This document shows, piece by piece, positions 11,851 to 17,587 of a DNA stretch of 17,587 nucleotides. The position numbers and the translations under genes are program-made. Source of the stretch: an uncultured Muribaculaceae bacterium (GTDB lineage: Bacteria > Bacteroidota > Bacteroidia > Bacteroidales > Muribaculaceae); the NCBI GenBank assembly GCA_910578305.1, contig CAJTQH010000007.1, positions 33,093-50,679 on the forward strand. Reading direction: 5' to 3'. Numbering within the stretch: position 1 is the first letter of the stretch; each line of letters opens with the position of its first letter. The notes below the pieces were generated by a model. The model was not told the origin of the DNA and did no database searches. It worked only from the letters and a program-made list of their open reading frames with translations.

Positions 11851-13434
11851 ATGAAAATCAGAAAAACAAACTTTCTTTTGGTATTTTCGGCATTTATTGC
11901 CATGACTTCCTGCGGACGTGCTGGAGGCGAAAAAAAGTCGGTTTGTGATACTCTTGTGCAGCCTGACACACCGGTTGTTGCGGAGCCGACATATTTGCCC
12001 GATACTGTGTATGAGTCGGCCAGATCTCTGATGTATACGGTGGATGTGGCGGATACTATGGTTTCAGGGAGTCTGGCGTCGACCGATGATATGTACGAGA
12101 GCGTTCCGGGAGCGCTGACTTTTCGATGCGGAGCAAGACGTGATGCCGATTTCGGCGGACATATAGCAGGAGAGCCTTCGGCTGTGACTGTTGACTGGAC
12201 GTTTAAAACCGGTGAAGACTATACGCCTACAAAATATGGCGCATGGGGTGGCGGTACTGGGTGGACCGGTCAGCCGCTCTATATCAATTGGCCCGATTCT
12301 TGTATGACCCGGTTTGTCGAAGGAGGAGTGATGAATAGTGAAGATTCGTCGGAGGAGATCATATTAGGATCACTGGCCGGTAAGATATATTTTATTGATT
12401 ATAATAGCGGTAAAGAGTCGCGGAGTCCGATAGATGTGGGAAACCCGTTGAAAGGGACTGTGTCACTTGATCCGACGCTCAACGGTAATCTATATGTCGG
12501 GCATGGCGTACCCGGTCGCGGAAGTCGATTCGGTGCCGAGGTGATAGACTTGAACAGGCATGAGCGCAGTCATTTTTTCGGGCCTGACAGTAAGGCTCAT
12601 CGCGGGTGGAACGCCTATGACTCATCGCCGGTCAGAGTAGGGCAGTTTCTGTTTCGTCTTGGAGAGAACGGCACATTGTACAAATTTCTTATTTCACCGG
12701 GATCGCTTAAACTTCACTCAGCGTTGCGCTACAGGGCAGGAGGAGTATCTCCGGGAATGGAGGCCTCGATGAGTGTGTATCGCAATTATGGATACGTAGC
12801 CGACAATGGCGGCAATGTGATATGTGTGAATTTGGAGACTCTTGTACCTGTGTGGCGATATAAACTGCCGGATGACACAGACTCCACTCCGGTAGTGGCA
12901 GAAGAGGCCGACGGGGTGTATGTCTACACCGGTTGCGAGGTCGAGCATGCTGGTGTTACCGAAGCCGCATTTGTGAAATTGGATGCCCTTACCGGACGTG
13001 AAGTGTGGGTAAATCGCATGCCTGCTCAGCGCAAAGATGTGGATAGTAAGCACTTCGATGGCGGATATTATGCCACGGCACTTCCAGGTGAAGGAAATTG
13101 TTCACATCTTATATTTGCAAACTGTGTGGCCAATACCGACGGTCAGAACGGATATTTTGTAGCGTTTGACCGTAGTACCGGAACAACAGTCTATAAGACG
13201 CCGCTGAAATACTATGCATGGTCATCACCGGTAGGATTTCTCAACGACAACGGGCAGATGTATGTTTTTACGGCCGATTGTGCCGGAAATGTGTATCTGA
13301 TCGATGGTGTTGATGGCCGGATACTTTACAAGACTCCACTTGGAGCAAATTTTGAGTCCTCGCCTGTGGTTATAGGTAATCATGTTGTGATCGGATCGCG
13401 AGGCAACACCATATATAAACTGTCGATACAATAA
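11851..13434 (+). CDS. PQQ-propeller-like lipoprotein
   Basis: A 527-residue envelope protein. Residues 1-21 form a lipoprotein signal (IAMTSC, lipidated Cys21), followed by an acidic Pro/Thr linker to about residue 60. From ~115 the sequence has repeating beta-propeller blades of PQQ/BamB type: VDWTFKTGEDYTP, GKIYFIDYNSGKES, NAYDSSPVRVGQFLFRL, GNVICVNLETLVPVWRYKLP, DSTPVVAEEADGVYVYTG, VKLDALTGREVW, AWSSPVGFL, GNVYLIDGVDGRILYKTPLG, FESSPVVIGNHVVIGSRGNTIYKL. Whether a cofactor is bound cannot be told; many such propellers are binding scaffolds without PQQ. The hydrolase gene starts 21 bp later and is probably co-transcribed, suggesting a shared surface or periplasmic substrate. Confidence 0.85.
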   Translation: MKIRKTNFLLVFSAFIAMTSCGRAGGEKKSVCDTLVQPDTPVVAEPTYLPDTVYESARSLMYTVDVADTMVSGSLASTDDMYESVPGALTFRCGARRDADFGGHIAGEPSAVTVDWTFKTGEDYTPTKYGAWGGGTGWTGQPLYINWPDSCMTRFVEGGVMNSEDSSEEIILGSLAGKIYFIDYNSGKESRSPIDVGNPLKGTVSLDPTLNGNLYVGHGVPGRGSRFGAEVIDLNRHERSHFFGPDSKAHRGWNAYDSSPVRVGQFLFRLGENGTLYKFLISPGSLKLHSALRYRAGGVSPGMEASMSVYRNYGYVADNGGNVICVNLETLVPVWRYKLPDDTDSTPVVAEEADGVYVYTGCEVEHAGVTEAAFVKLDALTGREVWVNRMPAQRKDVDSKHFDGGYYATALPGEGNCSHLIFANCVANTDGQNGYFVAFDRSTGTTVYKTPLKYYAWSSPVGFLNDNGQMYVFTADCAGNVYLIDGVDGRILYKTPLGANFESSPVVIGNHVVIGSRGNTIYKLSIQ

Positions 13435-13455
13435 TTAGAATATAGGAATACCACC

Positions 13456-14307
13456 ATGATGCGCAAAATATTATATATCACATTGGCTCTTGTTATGTTG
13501 CCGTTGGCCGCATTTGCCTACAAACTCAACGCAAAGCGCGGAGAAGTGAAAGACGGCTATAATTTCTGGCTTTATGAGCCTGATTCGGCAGGAGTTGCCA
13601 GTCCTAAGCCGGTAATAATATTCCTGCATGGAGCCAGTCTGTGTGGCAATGATCTTAACCGGGTGCGCCGTTATGGCACTATCGACGCGGTTGAGCGCGG
13701 ACGCGCCATAGACGCATATGTGATAGCTCCGCAGAACCCTGGCGGCTCATGGAGCCCGAAACGAGTGATGAATGTGCTTGACTGGGTGATGGAGCGGCAT
13801 AGCATAGATAGCTCGCGTGTATATGTGATGGGAATGAGCCTTGGTGGTTATGGCACATTGGATGTTGCGGCTACTTATCCCGACCGAGTTGCGGCCGCCA
13901 TGGCGTTTTGTGGCGGTGCGACAGTGAAAGATCTATCCGGACTCAACAGCCTGCCGCTGTGGATAGTGCACGGTACGGCCGATCGTGCTGTCGGTGTGGG
14001 GCAGAGCGACCGTGTAGTGGATGCCATGCGAAAGCACGATTCCGAAACGCCGCGTCTGATATACGACCGTGTTCCGGGGATGAATCATTCTCAGCCGGCA
14101 CGCTTCTTTTATATGCAGGAATGCTATGACTGGCTGTTTTCCCACACATTGCTTGATGAAAATCGTCCGATTACAGACGGATTCAATATCAATAGTCTGA
14201 TGCTGCAATCTGCCTATAAGGGACTCAAGCGAAACCCCAATAAGGCAAAAGCATCGAAGTCCTCGAAAAAGAAAAAGCGCAAACGCTCCGGAAAGGTACG
14301 GCGTTGA
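13456..14307 (+). CDS. Exported alpha/beta hydrolase (esterase) with a very basic C-terminal tail
   Basis: A 283-residue exported serine hydrolase of the PHB-depolymerase/feruloyl-esterase-like type. Signal peptide: residues 1-21 (ILYITLALVMLPLAAFA). The oxyanion region IIFLHGAS (54-61) is followed by the nucleophile elbow GMSLGGYG with Ser128, Asp176 in HGTADRAV and His211 in GMNHSQP, so the triad is complete. Residues from about 258 to the end are unusually rich in Lys and Arg (for example KKKKRKR at 271-277), absent from typical family members, and could bind polyanions such as LPS, nucleic acid or acidic glycans. Two adjacent ATGs (13456, 13459) are possible starts. It follows the propeller lipoprotein and ends 19 bp before the convergent yqgE. 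The substrate is unknown. Confidence 0.85.
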   Translation: MMRKILYITLALVMLPLAAFAYKLNAKRGEVKDGYNFWLYEPDSAGVASPKPVIIFLHGASLCGNDLNRVRRYGTIDAVERGRAIDAYVIAPQNPGGSWSPKRVMNVLDWVMERHSIDSSRVYVMGMSLGGYGTLDVAATYPDRVAAAMAFCGGATVKDLSGLNSLPLWIVHGTADRAVGVGQSDRVVDAMRKHDSETPRLIYDRVPGMNHSQPARFFYMQECYDWLFSHTLLDENRPITDGFNINSLMLQSAYKGLKRNPNKAKASKSSKKKKRKRSGKVRR

Positions 14308-14324
14308 TGCCGGTGATTCGGCAT
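14307..14324. terminator. Weak hairpin between convergent genes
   Basis: ATGCCG (14307-14312) and CGGCAT (14319-14324) form a 6-bp stem with a 6-nt loop in the 19-bp gap between the hydrolase and yqgE stops. There is no clean U-run on either side, so terminator function is uncertain. Confidence 0.3.
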
Positions 14325-14326
14325 TG

Positions 14327-14929
14327 TCAGTTGTATTGTGGATTTTTAGGATGGTACAGCCATCCGCGGAATTCATGTCCCATACATCGTACATGACGGT
14401 GCCAATAGGCATCTTCTTCTCCGACAAACAATTGTGAAATGTCGCCAGGTTCAGCTACTGCCCACACACGATTGCGAAGTTCTTCGTCGAGTTGCTCGCG
14501 GCTCCATCCGCTGTAGCCTATGAAAAAACGTATGCATCCGTCTATGGGATATCCTGCGTTTACATAGTCAAGCATTGCCTGAAATTCACCGCCAATAAAT
14601 AATCCGGGACTGAATTCACGTGAACCGGGCAGTAGGTCGCCGAGGGTGTGCATGAAGTAAAGTCTGTCGCACGACATCGGGCCTCCGCAATAGACTGGAA
14701 TATCCTCCCGACGTTTTACACCCTGTATAAGACCTTGCAGAGTATAGGCAGTGGAGCGATTGAGTACAATGCCCATGGACGAGTGGCCTACGGCATACTC
14801 CACAAGGCATATCACAGAGTGCGAGAAGTGCTCGTCTTTGAGAAACGGCTCGGATATTAGCAGCGCACCGGGATGAGGCATGCCGCTTGTGATGTCGATG
14901 TTGAAAAGTACGTTGTCGTAATCAATCAT
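14327..14929 (-). CDS. YqgE/AlgH family protein
   Basis: A 200-residue DUF179 protein. Family hallmarks are GALLISEPFLKDEHFSHSVICLVEY near residues 21-45, SMGIVLNRS (51-59), the YCGGPMSCDRLYFMHTL segment and FIGYSGWSREQLDEELRNRVW. The family is widespread, cytoplasmic and of uncertain biochemical function; AlgH was named for an effect on alginate regulation in Pseudomonas. The ATG at 14929 is the natural start. It is transcribed alone on the minus strand from a good promoter at 14961-14992. Confidence 0.93.
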   Translation of the reverse strand: MIDYDNVLFNIDITSGMPHPGALLISEPFLKDEHFSHSVICLVEYAVGHSSMGIVLNRSTAYTLQGLIQGVKRREDIPVYCGGPMSCDRLYFMHTLGDLLPGSREFSPGLFIGGEFQAMLDYVNAGYPIDGCIRFFIGYSGWSREQLDEELRNRVWAVAEPGDISQLFVGEEDAYWHRHVRCMGHEFRGWLYHPKNPQYN

Positions 14930-14960
14930 AATAATAAGGAGAGGATGAAAAAAACGAGAC

Positions 14961-14992
14961 TAAAATTACAGTGATTGTATGTAATGTGCAAA
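14961..14992 (-). promoter_or_regulatory. Promoter of the yqgE gene
   Basis: On the minus strand, TTTG (14989-14992), exactly 20 bp of spacer and TAATTTTA (14961-14968) match the Bacteroidetes pattern with one mismatch in the last base of the -7 box. Confidence 0.6.
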
Positions 14993-15098
14993 TAGTGGAG
15001 TGTTAAAAAATCACGATTGTTCCCACATTTACCACAATGAAGAGTCGTTTGGTTGGAAAATAAGTAATTGGGGTAGATGTCGATGCCGTTAAGTTTCA

Positions 15099-15106
15099 TA
15101 TCTTTG
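15099..15106 (+). promoter_or_regulatory. -7 element of the DXS-like gene
   Basis: TATCTTTG fits TAnnTTTG 32 bp before the ATG at 15139. No convincing -33 element is seen. The rest of the 14993-15098 spacer shows nothing recognisable. Confidence 0.45.
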
Positions 15107-15138
15107 CCGATATAAAAACAAGTAAACTATAAAGTTTT

Positions 15139-16893
15139 ATGACATTACAGGACATACATTCTCCGGCCGATATAAAAGGGTTGGATATGGCACAGCTTCA
15201 GATGCTTGCCACAGAAATACGTAAGGCGCTGCTTGCTAAATTGTCACGTCACGGGGGGCATATAGGACCAAATCTGGGCATGGTGGAGATGTCGGTGGCG
15301 ATGCACTACGTGTTTGATCTGCCTACCGATAAGATCGTTTACGATGTGTCGCATCAGAGTTACGTACATAAAATGCTTACCGGACGCATGAGGGCGTTTG
15401 TCGATCAGTCGCATTATGATGATGTGACAGGCTATACGAATCCGGATGAAAGTCCGACGGATATTTTCAAGATCGGGCATACATCTACAGGTGTGAGTCT
15501 GGCCGGCGGTCTGGTAAAGGCTCGGGAGCTGACGGGCGGCCATGGAAACATAATAGCTGTGGTGGGCGATGGATCGCTGAGCGGCGGAGAGGCATTTGAG
15601 GGTCTTGACTATGCGGCCACGCTTAAAAGTAATTTTATAATAGTGGTGAATGACAATGATATGTCGATAGCCGAAAATCATGGCGGTATATACGAAAATC
15701 TTCGTTTGCTGCGTGAAACAGACGGAGCGTCACAGTGCAATCTTTTTCGGGCTATGGGACTGGACTACCGGTATGTGGCCGGCGGAAATGACATGGTAGC
15801 ATTGGTTGAGGCATTCCGTGCAGTGAAAGACATAGACCATCCTGTGGTATTGCACATTTCCACTCAGAAGGGCAAGGGATATGCCCCGGCAGAGGCTGAT
15901 AAGGAAAGATTTCATTTCGCTGGTCCGTTTGATCTGGCTACAGGCAGACCTATGTCGGTGTCTGAAGCTCCAGACTACGGAGCTCTCACTGCAGAGTATC
16001 TGCTCCGTATGATGAAAGAAGACAGAAGCATTGTGGCTATTACGGCCGGTACGCCGGGAGTCATAGGCTTTACACCCGAACTTCGCGCTCAGGCCGGCGG
16101 GCAATTTGTAGATGTGGGCATCGCCGAGCAGGAAGCTGTGGCTCTGGCTTCGGGTATAGCCAAAGGTGGCGGCAAGCCATTTTTCGGAGTGGTAAGCTCG
16201 TTTTTACAGAGAGCCTATGACCAGCTTTCGCAGGATCTGTCTATCAACGGGTCGCCTGCTGTGATTGGCATTTTTTACGGTACGGTAGCTGGCATGACCG
16301 ATGTGACGCATCTGGGATGGTTTGATATTGCATTGATAAGCAATATTCCCGGTATAGTGTATCTTGCTCCGACTTGTAAGGAGGAATATTTCGCCATGCT
16401 CGGATGGGCCATGAAGCAAAATCGTTATCCCGTGGCTTTGCGAGTGCCCGGAACTAGTGTGGTGGAGACCGGACGCATGTTCCCCGACGATTATTCCGAT
16501 ATAGATTCCTATGCCGTGGCACGTCGTGGAGAAAATGTGGCTGTAATAGCAGCGGGTGCTTTCTTCGGTCTGGGCGAGAAAGTAGCCGATGTGCTTAAGG
16601 ACAGAGGCATTGATGCTACGTTGATCAATCCCCGTTTCTTGAGCGGTCTTGACAGGCAGTTGCTGCTCGAACTGGCTACGGATCATTCTGTGGTGGTGAC
16701 TCTTGAGGACGGTGTGCTTGACGGCGGATTCGGTGAAAAAGTCGCACGATTCTACGGTGCAATGCCTGTAAAGGTACAGTGTTATGGTATAAAAAAGCAG
16801 TTTGCTGATGGATATGACTATAAATCGATGCTTGAAGCCAATAGGCTTACCGCACCTCAGATCGTTGAAGATGTGATGCGTATGCTTGGTTAG
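15139..16893 (+). CDS. DXS-like thiamine-diphosphate enzyme (divergent paralogue)
   Basis: A 584-residue transketolase-fold enzyme closest to 1-deoxy-D-xylulose-5-phosphate synthase but shorter than the usual ~620-640. ThDP/metal residues are intact: DVSHQSYVHK with His72, GDGSLSGGEAFEG with Gly143-Asp144-Gly145, NDNDMSI with Asn171-Asp172-Asn173, catalytic Glu330 in GIAEQ, and the DXS-like FLQRAYDQ with Arg358 and THLG with His391. Several substrate-side positions differ. Canonical DXS has GADGxTHxG and YPRG near the active site, where this protein reads GMTDVTHLG (385-393) and RVPGTS (435-440), so the YPRG arginine is missing. Residue 332 is Glu where E. coli DXS has His (AEQHAV). It may be a DXS isoform or act on other substrates. 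It stands alone between yqgE and malic enzyme. Confidence 0.85.
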   Translation: MTLQDIHSPADIKGLDMAQLQMLATEIRKALLAKLSRHGGHIGPNLGMVEMSVAMHYVFDLPTDKIVYDVSHQSYVHKMLTGRMRAFVDQSHYDDVTGYTNPDESPTDIFKIGHTSTGVSLAGGLVKARELTGGHGNIIAVVGDGSLSGGEAFEGLDYAATLKSNFIIVVNDNDMSIAENHGGIYENLRLLRETDGASQCNLFRAMGLDYRYVAGGNDMVALVEAFRAVKDIDHPVVLHISTQKGKGYAPAEADKERFHFAGPFDLATGRPMSVSEAPDYGALTAEYLLRMMKEDRSIVAITAGTPGVIGFTPELRAQAGGQFVDVGIAEQEAVALASGIAKGGGKPFFGVVSSFLQRAYDQLSQDLSINGSPAVIGIFYGTVAGMTDVTHLGWFDIALISNIPGIVYLAPTCKEEYFAMLGWAMKQNRYPVALRVPGTSVVETGRMFPDDYSDIDSYAVARRGENVAVIAAGAFFGLGEKVADVLKDRGIDATLINPRFLSGLDRQLLLELATDHSVVVTLEDGVLDGGFGEKVARFYGAMPVKVQCYGIKKQFADGYDYKSMLEANRLTAPQIVEDVMRMLG

Positions 16894-16950
16894 ATGATCT
16901 GCGGTTGCCGGTATAAAATTGCTATGCGGCATGAACTTTTGCAATATACG

Positions 16951-16981
16951 GGGCATTGTTGTTATAAGGACAGCGATGCCC
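16951..16981 (+). terminator. Hairpin after the DXS-like gene
   Basis: GGGCATTGTTGT (16951-16962) pairs with ACAGCGATGCCC (16970-16981) along 12 bp, two of them G-U, around a 7-nt loop. The following TGTGTATTATAT is only moderately U-rich. It most likely ends the DXS-like transcript before the next promoter. Confidence 0.5.
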
Positions 16982-17014
16982 TGTGTATTATATGCGACAA
17001 ATGCGCAAAATACA

Positions 17015-17046
17015 CTTGACATGGCGGTGAAAAATTAGTATTTTTG
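17015..17046 (+). promoter_or_regulatory. Promoter of the malic enzyme gene
   Basis: CTTG (17015-17018), 20 bp of spacer and TATTTTTG (17039-17046) match the Bacteroidetes -33/-7 pattern. The leader before the ATG at 17100 is about 45 nt and AT-rich. Confidence 0.75.
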
Positions 17047-17099
17047 CAGTATATTTTACACGTATATTCTTAATCTTAAAGAATTAGATTTTTACAACA

Positions 17100-17587
17100 A
17101 TGTCAACCGTAACCAAAGAAGCAGCTCTGGAATATCACCGTGAGGGTAAGCCGGGCAAAATAGAAGTAATACCTACAAAACCGTATGCTACGCAGCATGA
17201 CCTTGCGCTGGCATATTCGCCGGGAGTGGCATATCCGTGCAAAGAGATAGAAAAAAATCCTTCCGATGTGTATGAGTATACCAACAAGGGCAATCTTGTG
17301 GCCGTGATTTCAAATGGTACAGCAGTGCTCGGACTTGGCAATATAGGGCCTATGGCCGGAAAGCCGGTGATGGAGGGTAAGGCGCTTCTGTTCAAAATAT
17401 TTGCCGGACTCGACTGCTTTGACCTTGAAGTGGCGGAAAATGATCCGGATAAATTCATAGCTATCGTAAAATCACTGGCACCTACATTCGGCGGCATAAA
17501 TCTTGAGGATATAAAGGCACCCGAATGTTTCGAGATCGAACGCCGTCTTAAAGAAGAGTGCGACATACCGGTTATGCACGATGACCA
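17100..17587 (+). CDS. maeB: NADP-dependent malic enzyme, N-terminal part (cut by window end)
   Basis: Oxidative decarboxylation of malate to pyruvate, yielding NADPH in the cytoplasm. The first 162 residues are present. Motifs are the catalytic Tyr39 in LALAYSPGVAYPC, NGTAVLGLGNIG (72-83), Lys94 in EGKALLFK and the metal-binding FGGINLEDIKAPECFEIE with Glu136-Asp137. This matches the MaeB type, whose members usually have about 760 residues with a C-terminal phosphotransacetylase-like domain; that part lies beyond the window. The ATG at 17100 gives the usual N-terminus and follows a clear promoter. Confidence 0.95.
   Translation, partial: MSTVTKEAALEYHREGKPGKIEVIPTKPYATQHDLALAYSPGVAYPCKEIEKNPSDVYEYTNKGNLVAVISNGTAVLGLGNIGPMAGKPVMEGKALLFKIFAGLDCFDLEVAENDPDKFIAIVKSLAPTFGGINLEDIKAPECFEIERRLKEECDIPVMHDD

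Noticed and set aside
16204..17022. 272-residue open frame on the minus strand opposite the DXS-like gene
   Set aside because: It mirrors a well-conserved enzyme gene, is rich in His and Ser from reverse codons, and has no domain pattern.

Overview
The window looks like a chromosomal segment of a Bacteroidales bacterium, probably Muribaculaceae or a close relative. The evidence is a type IX secretion protein (PorQ), a Bacteroidetes-type YqgE and malic enzyme, and several promoters of the Bacteroidetes form (-33 TTTG-like, about 20 bp spacer, -7 TAnnTTTG). Strong Shine-Dalgarno sequences are generally absent. The family-level placement is inference. Most of the window is ordinary core genome with little intergenic space.

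Layout. 1-803: an AT-rich orphan gene for a protein with one N-terminal membrane helix. 943-2451 (minus): fabD, then a terminator, then a small beta-carbonic anhydrase. 2655-4254 (minus): a zinc/manganese-type ABC substrate-binding lipoprotein and its ATPase, with no permease gene beside them. 4344-5715 (plus): a GNAT acetyltransferase and a predicted outer-membrane barrel protein. 5714-6506: a decayed zone holding the first ~36-45 codons of a PiT phosphate-transporter gene ending at an in-frame TGA, a 28-bp perfect palindrome, a two-helix small membrane protein, a possible tyrosine-recombinase N-terminal remnant, and three copies of a TTGTGCCGACAA-type 12-mer. This zone abuts the 3' end of tRNA-Cys (6507-6577, minus). 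6655-9627 (minus): an operon porQ - cmk - ispH - small lipoprotein. 9862-10302 (plus): an exported TonB C-terminal-domain protein behind a good promoter and a Fur-box-like site. 10320-11705 (minus): a MATE exporter. 11851-14307 (plus): a PQQ-propeller-like lipoprotein and an exported alpha/beta hydrolase. 14327-14929 (minus): YqgE/AlgH. 15139-16893 (plus): a divergent DXS-like transketolase-fold enzyme. 17100-end (plus): the start of malic enzyme.

How the genes fit together. IspH acts at the end of the MEP isoprenoid pathway. The DXS-like enzyme resembles the enzyme that starts it, but has lost recognisable substrate-binding residues and may do something else. Carbonic anhydrase could supply bicarbonate for the malonyl-CoA that FabD uses. 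PorQ, the barrel protein, the TonB-domain protein and the lipoproteins serve the cell envelope.

I found no CRISPR array, intact mobile element or complete defence system. The most unusual stretch is 5714-6577, which reads as a scar of deletion and integration next to a tRNA gene. The DXS-like paralogue, the permease-less metal transporter pair and the Fur-like TonB-domain unit are the other points worth checking.
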